A stretch of DNA of 64,000 nt from Imhoffiella purpurea. GTDB taxonomy: Bacteria > Pseudomonadota > Gammaproteobacteria > Chromatiales > Chromatiaceae. Location of the stretch: contig NZ_AONC01000012.1 in assembly GCF_000585215.1 (NCBI RefSeq), positions 41,355 through 105,354 on the forward strand, in the 5' to 3' direction. Below the pieces are notes generated by a model. The model ran no database searches and was not told the origin of the DNA. It worked only from the letters and a program-made list of their open reading frames with translations. The translations under genes and the position numbers were made by a program. Below, piece after piece: positions 54,381-63,009 of the stretch (the stretch's first letter is position 1; each line of letters begins with the position of its first letter).

Positions 54381-55040
54381 ATGAACCAGGACGACCTCAA
54401 ACGTCAGGCCGCCGAGGCCGCGCTCGATCATGTCGAAGGCGGCGTGATCGGCGTCGGAACGGGCTCGACCGTCAATCACTTCATCGACGCGCTCGCCACC
54501 GTCAAGAGTCGCATCGAGGGCGCGGTTTCGAGCTCCGAGGCGTCGACGGCGCGCCTGCGCCAGCACGGAATCGAGGTGCTCGATCTCAATGCGACCGGCG
54601 AGCTGTCGCTCTATGTGGACGGGGCGGACGAATCCAACGGTCGTCTCGAACTGATCAAGGGCGGCGGCGGGGCCTTGACGCGCGAAAAGATCGTCGCGGC
54701 CGCCAGCAGGCAGTTCGTCTGTATCGCCGACGAATCCAAGCTGGTCGATCGGCTCGGCGCATTCCCATTGCCCGTCGAGGTCATTCCAATGGCGCGCAGC
54801 TATGTCGCACGGGAATTGGTCCAGCTCGGCGGAACCCCCGTCTGGCGGGATGGCTTCGTGACCGACAACGGCAACCTCATCCTCGACGTCCACAACCTTC
54901 AGATCGAAGCCCCGGCCGAACTGGAGACCCGAATCAACGCCATCGCCGGAGTCGTGACGGTCGGAATCTTCGCCTTGAGACCGGCGGATGTGTTGATCCT
55001 CGGCTCGGCACAGGGCCCCAGGACACTGACCCGTCCCTGA
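54381..55040 (+). CDS. rpiA: Ribose-5-phosphate isomerase A
   Basis: A 219-residue pentose-phosphate and Calvin-cycle enzyme interconverting ribose 5-phosphate and ribulose 5-phosphate. Signatures are [16 protein letters not shown] (phosphate loop), VDGADESNG (catalytic Asp-Glu region) and [15 protein letters not shown] (Lys). It starts at the ATG at 54381, 40 bases beyond fau, and ends before a bidirectional terminator. Confidence 0.96.
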   Translation: MNQDDLKRQAAEAALDHVEGGVIGVGTGSTVNHFIDALATVKSRIEGAVSSSEASTARLRQHGIEVLDLNATGELSLYVDGADESNGRLELIKGGGGALTREKIVAAASRQFVCIADESKLVDRLGAFPLPVEVIPMARSYVARELVQLGGTPVWRDGFVTDNGNLILDVHNLQIEAPAELETRINAIAGVVTVGIFALRPADVLILGSAQGPRTLTRP

Positions 55041-55094
55041 TCCCGGAGCGCCATCCAGCCATTGGATCTTCGCGAGGGAATGGAGACGCAAACG

Positions 55095-55120
55095 AAAACG
55101 GGGCCCGAAGGCCCCGTTTT
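55095..55120. terminator. Bidirectional terminator between rpiA and the porin gene
   Basis: Perfect 11-bp stem AAAACGGGGCC / GGCCCCGTTTT with a CGAA tetraloop. The A-run on the left and T-run on the right let it work for both convergent genes; the porin stop is at 55148 and the rpiA stop at 55040. Confidence 0.93.
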
Positions 55121-55147
55121 CCATTCTAAAGCGATGGGATATCGCGA

Positions 55148-56281
55148 TTAGAAGCTGTGGATCATACCGACGGAGAAGCCGTCCCAATCCGAATCCGGCG
55201 CATCGTCGTCGTACTGGGTGTAGAGGACGTAGGCCTTGGTGCGCTTGCTCAGGCTGTGGTCGAAGGCGATCGCCCAGGTGTAGTAATCACCCTCGATGGA
55301 ATCCTTGAATTCGCTGAGGTTGTCGGCGTCGTCGAAGCGGCCGTCACGATTGCCGCTGCCGTACATGGCCTTGACCATGTTGTTGCCGAAGGAATAGCCG
55401 GCCTGGATCTGCCAGAGCTTCAGCTTCTCGGGCTCGGTGCTCGGAGAGAGCTGGCCGGCCGGAAGATCGGACTGCTCTTCATAGATACCGGTCAGGGTAA
55501 AGCCGTTCCAGTCCATCAGGCCGAGACCGACACGCCACTTGGTGTAGTCGTCGCCGACATGAGCGGGGTCCAGGCTGCCCAGTTCGCTGGCGACGGTGTC
55601 CATGAACAGCTCGCTGCCCAGGGACTCGTAGGCCAAGGACGCATAGAAGGGGCCGTTGCTGTAGATACCGGCGACGGAGTAGGCCTCGGCCAGGCTGTCG
55701 GAGTTGTAGTTGGTGCCGTAACCAGCCGTGGAACCGCCGCCGGCGACCATGGCCGCGGCCAGCTGGAAGCCGCTGAGGCTGGGGCTGATGTAGGCGACAG
55801 CATTGTCGGCACGGATATCGTCGAAGCCGACGGTGCCGTTGTAGTCGGCCATGGTGTCGGAGAAGAGATCCAGCTTGCCGGTGGAGATCTTCATCGGGGT
55901 GTCGTGACGACCGACCAGGAAGGTACCCCAGCCGCCGGCCAGACCCACGTAGCTGTTACGCATGGAAACGGTGTCGTTGCCCCCGGAGGCGATGTTGCCG
56001 GAGGTGCTTTCCTCAGTCATCTTGATGCCGAACTCGACCTGGTAAATGGCCTTGAGCCCGTTGCCCAGATCCTCGGAACCCTTGACGCCGATGCGGTTGG
56101 CGCGACCCTCGCCAGGAACGGCGCCCTTGCCATTGAGGCCCCAGCCCTTGAAGTCGGTGGCGTCGACATCGGCGTAGTCGATGGACATATGCAGCTTACC
56201 GTAGAGGATGGCCTCTGCCATCGCTGCGGTCGGAGCAACCATTGCGGCGGCGACCGCCAGGGTAAGAAGTTTCTTGTTCAT
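55148..56281 (-). CDS. Outer-membrane porin, general diffusion (Gram-negative porin 4 type)
   Basis: A 377-residue trimeric-type beta-barrel porin. Signal peptide MNKKLLTLAVAAAMVAPTAAMA with cleavage after Ala22; the mature protein begins EAILYGKLHMSIDYADVD, the classic first strand. SYVGLAGGWGTFLVGRHDTPMK is the conserved constriction-loop region, and the barrel ends with a C-terminal Phe (SVGMIHSF), the BAM recognition signal. The ATG is at 56281, and the promoter at 56353-56381 fits this start. Confidence 0.94.
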   Translation of the reverse strand: MNKKLLTLAVAAAMVAPTAAMAEAILYGKLHMSIDYADVDATDFKGWGLNGKGAVPGEGRANRIGVKGSEDLGNGLKAIYQVEFGIKMTEESTSGNIASGGNDTVSMRNSYVGLAGGWGTFLVGRHDTPMKISTGKLDLFSDTMADYNGTVGFDDIRADNAVAYISPSLSGFQLAAAMVAGGGSTAGYGTNYNSDSLAEAYSVAGIYSNGPFYASLAYESLGSELFMDTVASELGSLDPAHVGDDYTKWRVGLGLMDWNGFTLTGIYEEQSDLPAGQLSPSTEPEKLKLWQIQAGYSFGNNMVKAMYGSGNRDGRFDDADNLSEFKDSIEGDYYTWAIAFDHSLSKRTKAYVLYTQYDDDAPDSDWDGFSVGMIHSF

Positions 56282-56910
56282 GCTGTTCTCCGCTGTTGTG
56301 AATTTGTCAGATTGACTGCAGAAACCGAGCGCAATCATGCTTTGCGCTGTGAACTATAGAGGACGACATGGCGTTTTGCAACAGATTGGGCGAAAAAAGA
56401 CACATCGAGCCGATGTGTATCATTTTCGCACTCAACAAGCCATCAGGTATCTGCATTCGCAGGATAACAGCCTGAAAAATGACCGATCGACCGAATCCAG
56501 TCAAGCTGACAAATACCCTAACCCCGCCCCGGACAGCCCTCGAAAAATCCTCCGTACCGCACCCTTAGCCGAAACACCCCGACACCTGACGCAAGACGAA
56601 ACGACAGGAATCCGCGCCGCCCATCGAAGCGGACCCGAAACGCCCCGAGAAGCCCCGCCGACGACATCCTGTTGCGAGCAGCACACATCACTTGAATCGG
56701 CCACCCGGGTTCGGCCAAACGACAGCCCGCCGTCCCAGGCCGAATAAAATCTTTACAATCATCGACATAATGAGACGCCGAGCCAGGACTCAAAATGCGG
56801 CGGAATATCCGCACCGTCGGAATCCCGCCCTCCAACCATACCGACGCCAGAGCCGTCCCAAGACCGAAGCCCCCTGCAACATCCTCCAGCCGAGACTATC
56901 TTGATCGAAT
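56282..56910. other. Divergent region between the porin and the STAS-permease gene
   Basis: About 630 bases. It holds the porin promoter (56353-56381). Beyond that, 56440-56900 contains no frame with recognisable coding character; short frames are Pro/Arg/Ser-rich and have no ribosome-binding sites. The promoter of the MCE operon must lie near 56700-56900, but I cannot fix it. Confidence 0.5.
56353..56381 (-). promoter_or_regulatory. Sigma-70 promoter of the porin gene
   Basis: On the minus strand: TTGCAA (56381-56376), a 17-base spacer and TATAGT (56358-56353). The transcript would begin near 56346, leaving a 5' leader of about 65 bases before the ATG. Confidence 0.78.
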
Positions 56911-58017
56911 ATGGATGCGACACCTCGCCCATCATGCGAATCTCCCGAGCCGGATCTGATGCTGGACGAGCAACTCACCGCATTCACCATCGCACCGGTC
57001 TGGGAACGCGCCCTGGCTCTCCTCCAGGCTCATCCGAAACGCGAGATCCTGATCGATGCCTCGCGACTGAAACGCATCGACGACACGGGAATCGCATTCT
57101 TATATGAGCTGAGACAAGAAACGCGCGCGCCTGGAACCGGGGTCATCATCCGAAACCTGTCTCCGGAATTGTCCGCGCTCGTCCCCGACTATCCAGCGAG
57201 CGAGCTGGGGACTCGCCCCGAATCGCCGCCATCCCGTCCCGCCATCGAGCAGCTGGGATACGTGACGCGCCGGAAGATGCGCCAGATCGGGAACTGGCTG
57301 GACTTCATCGCCGACTGCGCCAGGACGCTCGGTCCGCTCTCCAGACGCGGAAACCCGATCCGATGGCGCGAGACCCTGGACATCGCGGCCGAGGCCGGGG
57401 CCAACGCAGTCCCCATCGTTCTGCTGATCGGCTTTCTCATGGGCGTCATCATCGCCTTCGAGATCGCTCTGGTGGCGCGCGAATTCGGCGCCGTCATCTT
57501 CGTCATCGACGGTGTCGGCATCGCGATGCTGCGCGAGCTCGGCCCGCTCATGACGGCGATCCTGTTCGCCGGGCGCTCGGGCGCGGCCTTCGCCGCCCAG
57601 ATCGGCACCCAGAAGGTGAACGAGGAGCTCGACGCCATCCGGACCTTCGGCCTGGATCCAATCCATTTCCTGGTATTGCCGCGACTCCTGGCCGCCGCGC
57701 TGGTGGTCCCGCTGCTGACCGTCTTCGCCGACGTGGTCGGGCTGTTCGGCGGCGCGCTGGTGCTGATCCGTTTCGACATCGGGCTATACCAATTCTACTA
57801 TCGGCTCCTGAGCGTCGTGGAGCTCGAGGACCTCTTCGTCGGACTCCTCAAGGCGGCCACATTCGGTCTCGCCATCGCCGCGATCGGCTGTCGGCGGGGG
57901 CTGACCACCGGGGCCGGGGCCACGGCGGTCGGGCTCTCCGCGACCGGCGCCGTGGTGACGAGCATCGTCTGTATCGTAGTGCTGGACGGCCTCTTCACCA
58001 TCCTGTTCGACGCATGA
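56911..58017 (+). CDS. STAS-MlaE fusion permease of a second MCE lipid transporter
   Basis: A 368-residue protein joining an N-terminal STAS domain (about 1-110; ILIDASRLKRIDDTGIAFLYEL holds the Asp-Asp-Thr-Gly loop) to an MlaE-type permease (about 130-368). The permease has LIGFLMGVIIAFEIALVAREFGA, LRELGPLMTAILFAGRSGAAFAAQ and GTQKVNEELDAIRTFGLDP. In Mla the STAS part is the separate MlaB; here it is fused. It is the first gene of a five-gene run ending with pldA and is coupled to the ATPase gene by an ATGA overlap. Confidence 0.92.
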   Translation: MDATPRPSCESPEPDLMLDEQLTAFTIAPVWERALALLQAHPKREILIDASRLKRIDDTGIAFLYELRQETRAPGTGVIIRNLSPELSALVPDYPASELGTRPESPPSRPAIEQLGYVTRRKMRQIGNWLDFIADCARTLGPLSRRGNPIRWRETLDIAAEAGANAVPIVLLIGFLMGVIIAFEIALVAREFGAVIFVIDGVGIAMLRELGPLMTAILFAGRSGAAFAAQIGTQKVNEELDAIRTFGLDPIHFLVLPRLLAAALVVPLLTVFADVVGLFGGALVLIRFDIGLYQFYYRLLSVVELEDLFVGLLKAATFGLAIAAIGCRRGLTTGAGATAVGLSATGAVVTSIVCIVVLDGLFTILFDA

Positions 58018-58835
58018 ACGGAGACCGGATGCCGCTCCCCGAATCATGCCCGACGGCTACCAACCCGAGCGGCACTCGCGGCCCGATCGTCAGCGTGCGC
58101 GGGCTCGCGATCGGATACGGGAGCCAACCCATCCTGGAAGACCTCTGGTTCGACGTGGAGCGCGGAGAGATCCTGGTGATCCTGGGTGAATCGGGTTGCG
58201 GCAAATCGACCCTGATGAAGGGCATGACCGGTCTGCAGCGGCCATTGAGCGGAGACGTTCTGATCGACGGGGAAAGCATCGTCATGGCCGATCCGGCCAC
58301 CAAGGCACGGCTGCAGCGCGGGCTGGGCATCACCTATCAGAGCGGTGCCCTGTTCGGATCCCTGAGCGTCCTGGAGAACGTCCGCTTCCCGCTCGACGAG
58401 TTCACACGCATCGGCTTGCGGCAGCGCAATCTGATCGCCCGCATGCTGCTGCATCTGGTCGAACTCGGGCACGCCGAGACCATGATGCCCGCGGAACTGT
58501 CCGGCGGCATGATCAAGAGGGCGGGAATCGCGCGCGCCATGGCGCTGGGAGCCGACATCCTCATGCTGGACGAACCCTCGGCGGGACTCGACCCCATCAC
58601 GGCGGCCAACCTGGACCGCACCATCCTCGATCTGCGTCGGCGACTGGGATTCACTTTCGTGGTCGTCACCCACGAGCTGCAGAGCATCTTCACCATCGCC
58701 GACCGGGCGATCATGCTCGATGCCGAAAGTCGAGGCATCATCGCCATGGGATCGCCCGCCGACCTGCGCGATCGCAGCCAGGACCCGCGGGTGCGGCAGT
58801 TCTTCAACCACCGCCCCGATACCCCGCCCGCATGA
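58014..58835 (+). CDS. MCE-system ABC ATPase
   Basis: A 273-residue MlaF-like ATPase: Walker A GESGCGKSTLMKGM, Q-loop YQSGALFGSLSVLENVRFPL, signature LSGGMIKRAGIARAM, Walker B ILMLDEPSAGLDPIT and switch His in VVTHELQS. The YQSGALF and LSGGM features are shared with MlaF, supporting lipid rather than solute transport. Start ATG at 58014 within the permease stop; the stop overlaps the MCE gene's ATG. Confidence 0.94.
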   Translation: MNGDRMPLPESCPTATNPSGTRGPIVSVRGLAIGYGSQPILEDLWFDVERGEILVILGESGCGKSTLMKGMTGLQRPLSGDVLIDGESIVMADPATKARLQRGLGITYQSGALFGSLSVLENVRFPLDEFTRIGLRQRNLIARMLLHLVELGHAETMMPAELSGGMIKRAGIARAMALGADILMLDEPSAGLDPITAANLDRTILDLRRRLGFTFVVVTHELQSIFTIADRAIMLDAESRGIIAMGSPADLRDRSQDPRVRQFFNHRPDTPPA

Positions 58836-59908
58836 CCCTGGAGACACGCATGGACGAGAGCCGCACCTACCGCCGACTCGGCCTCTTCGTGATCCTTGCT
58901 CTCGCGTTGCTGCTCGGGCTGATCTTTCAGCTCGGCGTCCGCGACATGCTGCGGCCGAATCTGGTCATCGAGACCTATTTCGACCAATCCGTCGCCGGAC
59001 TGGAGGTGGGATCGGCAGTCAATTTCCGCGGCGTGGCCGTGGGACAGGTGAGCGAGATCCAGCTGTCCTCCGTGACTTACGAGCGCGAGAAGCCGCTGGA
59101 CGAACGCCGGGCCTATATCCTCGTCAGGGCACGAATCACCGGACCCGAGGCCCTCATCGGCCAATGGAGCCAGGAGATTCCCAGCTATGTCGCCCGAGGA
59201 CTGCGCGCCCAAACCCAGCTCGCGGGCGTCACCGGTCAGCTCTATCTGGTCCTCGACTATTTCGATCCCGTACGCTACCCCGCGCTGCCCTTCGACTGGG
59301 AACCCCTCAACCCCTATATCCCCTCGGCACGCAGTCTTCCGGGCGAATTCATCGCCGATGCCCAGAAGCTCCTCGCGGCGCTCAACGAGGCCGGAATCAG
59401 CGAACTGGGGGGCAATCTCAATCTTCTGGTCGCGCAATTGAGCCAGGATCTCGGCCAATTGCAGATCCAGGAGTTGACGGACGCACTGCAGGGTCTGATC
59501 GCCGACGCCCGGGGTCTGGTCCGAAGACTGGATCGCATGCTCGACACGACCCCCATCGATGAGGCGGTCCAGAATGTCTCCAAAACCGCCGAGCGGCTGG
59601 AGAGGCTCCTCGCCGACCCGAACATCGGACGCACGCTCGAGGACACCGCGGCGCTCTCGGCCCGGCTGCGCAAGATCGCCGACCAGGCCCCGCTCGGACG
59701 CATGCTGGACACCCTGGACCGGACGGCCGAACGACTCGAGGCCGTCGTCGGTGACAATCAATACGACGTCCGCGTCATGATCGAGGATCTCAGAGCCGCG
59801 GCGGACAATCTCCGCGACCTGTCCGAGACACTGAAACGGGACCCGAGCTCGATCATCATCGGGCGCCCTGCCCGGCCCATCGACATCCCCTGGAGAGACA
59901 GCCAATGA
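58832..59908 (+). CDS. MCE-domain protein of a second lipid transporter
   Basis: A 358-residue protein with an N-terminal membrane anchor (LGLFVILALALLLGLIFQLGV), one MCE domain (about residues 45-150; YFDQSVAGLEVGSAVNFRGVAVGQV and GVTGQLYLVLDY) and a long helical tail (about 185-345) with repeated Leu/Ala/Arg heptads. This is the longer tail seen in PqiB/LetB-related or ORF6-type MCE proteins, which form tunnels or syringe-like assemblies, but with only one MCE domain. MTLETRMDESRTYRRL may start at the second Met. Confidence 0.9.
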   Translation: MTLETRMDESRTYRRLGLFVILALALLLGLIFQLGVRDMLRPNLVIETYFDQSVAGLEVGSAVNFRGVAVGQVSEIQLSSVTYEREKPLDERRAYILVRARITGPEALIGQWSQEIPSYVARGLRAQTQLAGVTGQLYLVLDYFDPVRYPALPFDWEPLNPYIPSARSLPGEFIADAQKLLAALNEAGISELGGNLNLLVAQLSQDLGQLQIQELTDALQGLIADARGLVRRLDRMLDTTPIDEAVQNVSKTAERLERLLADPNIGRTLEDTAALSARLRKIADQAPLGRMLDTLDRTAERLEAVVGDNQYDVRVMIEDLRAAADNLRDLSETLKRDPSSIIIGRPARPIDIPWRDSQ

Positions 59909-60603
59909 CCCCACGGAGCCGACACCAACGGCTGGGCTCGCCCGGTCTGATTCCGACGCTCGGCCTGCTTGCGGCGCTCGGCGGATGCGCGCTCGGCACT
60001 CCACGCCCCGAGCCCACCACCTACGCCATCGAAATCCCAACCCCATCGGTCCGGCCCGCCCGTGACGCAGGACGCCTCGCGCTCGGAAGGGTGAGAGTCG
60101 CCCCCGAGTTCTCAGGCCGGGAGTTGGTCGTGCGACTGGACTCGGTCCGCTACGCAACGGACCCCGAGCATGTCTGGATCGCCGATCCAAAAGACCTCAT
60201 CGGATCCGCCATCGCCAGCTGGCTCGAAGAGGCGGGTCCATTCGAATCCGTCGGTCGACCAGGTGAGACGAACGGCGCCTCCCGAATCCTCGACGTCCTG
60301 GTCACCCGGTTCCATGGCGACCTGCGGCCGGATCGCCCGCCAGCGGCGGTGGCCGCCGCCCAATTCCGGCTCCTGGACCCCGGGTATCCGACACCGAAGG
60401 TCGTCATGGAACGCACCATCGCCAGACGCGTCCCGCTCGCCGACCCAACCCCCACCCTTATGATCGAGGCCATGGGTCAGGCATTCGCCGACATTCTGGA
60501 AGAGCTGCTGGAGCGACTGCCCCGACCGGACGCAAACTCCCACTCCGGAATCCCTTGGCCCCGGGGACGAGCGAGAGGCGCGGGCATGGATTACACGACT
60601 TGA
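59905..60603 (+). CDS. ABC-type transport auxiliary lipoprotein (PqiC/YmbA-like)
   Basis: A 232-residue outer-membrane-type lipoprotein. The signal ends in the lipobox LAALGGC (Cys about residue 28). The mature domain has the ABC_trans_aux pattern: TTYAIEIP, LALGRVRVAPEFSGRELVVRLDSVRY and DPKDLIGSAIASWLEEAG. Such lipoproteins dock the MCE tunnel at the outer membrane. The ATG overlaps the MCE gene stop. The last 25 residues are unusual, Arg/Pro-rich, and may be extraneous. Confidence 0.88.
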   Translation: MTPRSRHQRLGSPGLIPTLGLLAALGGCALGTPRPEPTTYAIEIPTPSVRPARDAGRLALGRVRVAPEFSGRELVVRLDSVRYATDPEHVWIADPKDLIGSAIASWLEEAGPFESVGRPGETNGASRILDVLVTRFHGDLRPDRPPAAVAAAQFRLLDPGYPTPKVVMERTIARRVPLADPTPTLMIEAMGQAFADILEELLERLPRPDANSHSGIPWPRGRARGAGMDYTT

Positions 60604-60659
60604 AATCGACCGGGCGACGGACCATAGTGGCCGCGCAACCGCTGCACAAGGCCACCAGA

Positions 60660-61796
60660 ATGAAGGCGTTATCGAAAGCAACGAGACCGGAAGACGCACC
60701 ATTGGCCATGCGCCCCGTTCGAGCACTCCCGACGAGATGTCCATCCCGCCGCTCCAAGTCCACCCTGGGGTCGCTCTTCCTCGTGCCCCTCCTCGTAGCG
60801 ACCGCCGACCTGACGGCCAATGCGGATCTGGCCGAGGGGCTCTCCCGCTGCGCCGCCATCGAACGCTCGAGCGCCAGGCTGGCCTGCTTCGATGCGCTCG
60901 CCTCCCATGAGACTCCGAAAGCCGTCACCGGACCTCGGCCGCCCCCCATCCCCGAAACCCAGGCCCCTCGCGAGATCGAGAGCGCGCCCATGACCGCCTC
61001 CACGACACCAGCGGCCTCGGCCGCACGGAGCCTGGCCGAGGATCTCGACCGGCGCCGATCGCTCGGCGTCAGACTCTATCGGCCCAACTATCTGCTTCCG
61101 GTGACCTACAACGACAATCCGAACCGCAACATCCCGGATGAGGAGCGGCTCGACATCCCCTTCCTCGGGGACGCGCTCGACAATGTCGAAATGAAGTTTC
61201 AGATCAGCTTCGAGGTTCCGCTCTGGACCGACATCCTCGAGCGCGACCTGGATGTCTATTTCGCCTATACCCAGCTCGCCTTCTTCCAGGCCTACAATCA
61301 GGAATATTCTTCGCCATTCCGCGAGACCAATTACGAGCCCGAACTGGGCCTGAACTGGCAGCCGGACCTTTCGCTGCTGGGCTGGCGGCTGCACTCGACG
61401 CGCCTCATGCTCGACCACCAGTCCAACGGACGCTCGGATCCCCTGTCGCGCAGCTGGAACCGCCTGATCGGACAGGCCGAGGCCGACCGCGGTCCATACC
61501 ATCTGGCCCTGCGGATCTGGTCGCCCCTGGAGCCCAATCCCTCGGACAACCCGGACATCTACGAATATCTCGGCTACGGCGAGCTCCATGCCGGCTACGA
61601 CCTGGGCAAGCAGCATGTCAGCCTGATGTTCCGCAATCCGACGCATCCCAGCGTTCAGATCGACTGGACCTACAGCCTGGGCGGCGCGGTGAAACTCTAC
61701 CTGCAGTACTTCAACGGCTATGGAGAGAGCCTGCTCGACTTCGACCACTCGGTGAATCGGATCGGCCTCGGCTTCCTGCTGAACGAATGGCCGTGA
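60660..61796 (+). CDS. pldA: Outer-membrane phospholipase A (OMPLA)
   Basis: A 378-residue beta-barrel lipase that destroys phospholipid in the outer leaflet. The catalytic triad is His253, Ser255 and Asn267 in MLDHQSNGRSDPLSRSWNRL, with the same spacing as E. coli His142/Ser144/Asn156. The barrel ends with YGESLLDFDHSVNRIGLGFLLNEW. Residues about 57-80 (LAEGLSRCAAIERSSARLAC) are an N-terminal extension common in these homologues. The signal is near residues 35-55; the start is either the ATG at 60660 or that at 60708. It lies just after the lipid-transport operon. Confidence 0.92.
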   Translation: MKALSKATRPEDAPLAMRPVRALPTRCPSRRSKSTLGSLFLVPLLVATADLTANADLAEGLSRCAAIERSSARLACFDALASHETPKAVTGPRPPPIPETQAPREIESAPMTASTTPAASAARSLAEDLDRRRSLGVRLYRPNYLLPVTYNDNPNRNIPDEERLDIPFLGDALDNVEMKFQISFEVPLWTDILERDLDVYFAYTQLAFFQAYNQEYSSPFRETNYEPELGLNWQPDLSLLGWRLHSTRLMLDHQSNGRSDPLSRSWNRLIGQAEADRGPYHLALRIWSPLEPNPSDNPDIYEYLGYGELHAGYDLGKQHVSLMFRNPTHPSVQIDWTYSLGGAVKLYLQYFNGYGESLLDFDHSVNRIGLGFLLNEWP

Positions 61797-61946
61797 GATC
61801 CGCTGGCGACCCCGGAACGACTCGGACGCGATTCGCCGCTCCCACCCTCCAGACCTGGATCGGCCCGCGAGCCGACACCTGGATTCCGACGCGCGTCACA
61901 CTCATGCGACCAGCGGCTGGAGAGACGCGGCCGGAACCCCGAGCGC

Positions 61947-62624
61947 TCAATTCCGACCGCCCTGCCCCCGCCCACCCTGACCGCCACCATTGCCGCCACG
62001 TTCCATGGACTGGCCGAGGATTTCATCGACCTCACCCTGCTCCATGGCCTGAGCGGCGTAGACGAGTCCAAGCCGCTCGATCTCGCCGACGAAGGCCCGC
62101 AGATGGTTGCGCGATCCGCGCTGCAGGTTGGAATAGAGCATTTCGAGATCCGGATTGCCGATCGTGTCCTGCAACGCCTGTCTCAGGTCGAGGATATCCG
62201 TCTCCTCGATCAGCGCCGCGGCCAGCAGGGCCTCCTGGTAGCCGACCGCCCCCTGGTCCACCAGGGTGTCGTAGAGCGACTGCAAGATCCCATCATTGAA
62301 GACCCCGATCCGATCCGAGGCCGGATCTTCGAGACCGTAGCGGTCCAGGGCATCCCCGACCGCATCCATATGTCTCTGCTCGGAGTCCGCGACGTTGCCG
62401 AAGAGTACCGCGTCCCACTGCTCTTGCATCATGATGTAGACGTCGCGAGCCAGCTTTTCCTCCTCGCGCATATAGAGCAGATGCGGCAACTCGAACTCGT
62501 CCAGTTCGCCCAGAACCTGTTGTCCACCGCCTTGCCCGCCATTGAAGCCGGCCGCCAGTAGCGGAGCCGCGGTGAACACAGCGCTCAGGGCGATGACGGC
62601 AAGATGGGATCGACGCGTACGCAT
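61947..62624 (-). CDS. DUF2202 ferritin-like-fold protein, secreted
   Basis: A 225-residue protein with a signal peptide (SHLAVIALSAVFTAAPLLAA, cleavage about residue 24). The body has the DUF2202 pattern: YMREEEKLARDVYIMMQEQW, VADSEQRHMDAVGDALDRYG, ALIEETDILDLRQAL and GSRNHLRAFV. The repeated Glu and ExxH arrangement suggests a metal-binding four-helix bundle, but the function is unknown. The tail is Gly/Gln/Arg-rich (GGNGGGQGGRGQGG). The start ATG is at 62624. It is divergent from the YfdX-like gene. Confidence 0.87.
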   Translation of the reverse strand: MRTRRSHLAVIALSAVFTAAPLLAAGFNGGQGGGQQVLGELDEFELPHLLYMREEEKLARDVYIMMQEQWDAVLFGNVADSEQRHMDAVGDALDRYGLEDPASDRIGVFNDGILQSLYDTLVDQGAVGYQEALLAAALIEETDILDLRQALQDTIGNPDLEMLYSNLQRGSRNHLRAFVGEIERLGLVYAAQAMEQGEVDEILGQSMERGGNGGGQGGRGQGGRN

Positions 62625-63009
62625 GATGGTCTCCTCGTGTGTGAAACAGATGACGTGCACACACCCTAACGCACAGGAAATGCCAACAGACGAGTCTTTT
62701 TACATCAATGATTTACGCGATTGATGCGATGGAGCGCGTCGACGATCGACGTGCGGGTCGACAGAATTGTCGAGGCTCGGCAGACATGATTCCCGATCTC
62801 TGCGGCAGACCCAGAACGCCTCCAGCCTCGACACCAGACCAGCCAACCGGCTGGCTTAACTCGAATTAATCCGATCGCCACCGGTCGTTAAGGTGCCCCG
62901 TCCGATACTGTCCACGTCGGAAAGAAGACTCGCGCTGGAACCGGATCCTCAGGATCCATCAGGCAGATGCCCTCGGACACAAGTTGCCATCATGCAAGAG
63001 GAGACTTCG
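62625..63009. other. Divergent region with several palindromes
   Basis: About 385 bases between the DUF2202 and YfdX-like genes, with no recognisable coding frame. It contains three perfect palindromes close together: CATCAAT-N10-ATTGATG (62703-62726), CGTCGA-CGA-TCGACG (62737-62751) and TCGACA-GAAT-TGTCGA (62758-62773). They may be operators of a regulator shared by the two genes; no -35/-10 pair is clear. Confidence 0.55.

Noticed and set aside
56337..56747. 136-codon frame in the porin upstream region
   Set aside because: It would start within the porin promoter in the opposite direction and has a Pro/Thr/Arg-rich translation with no family resemblance.
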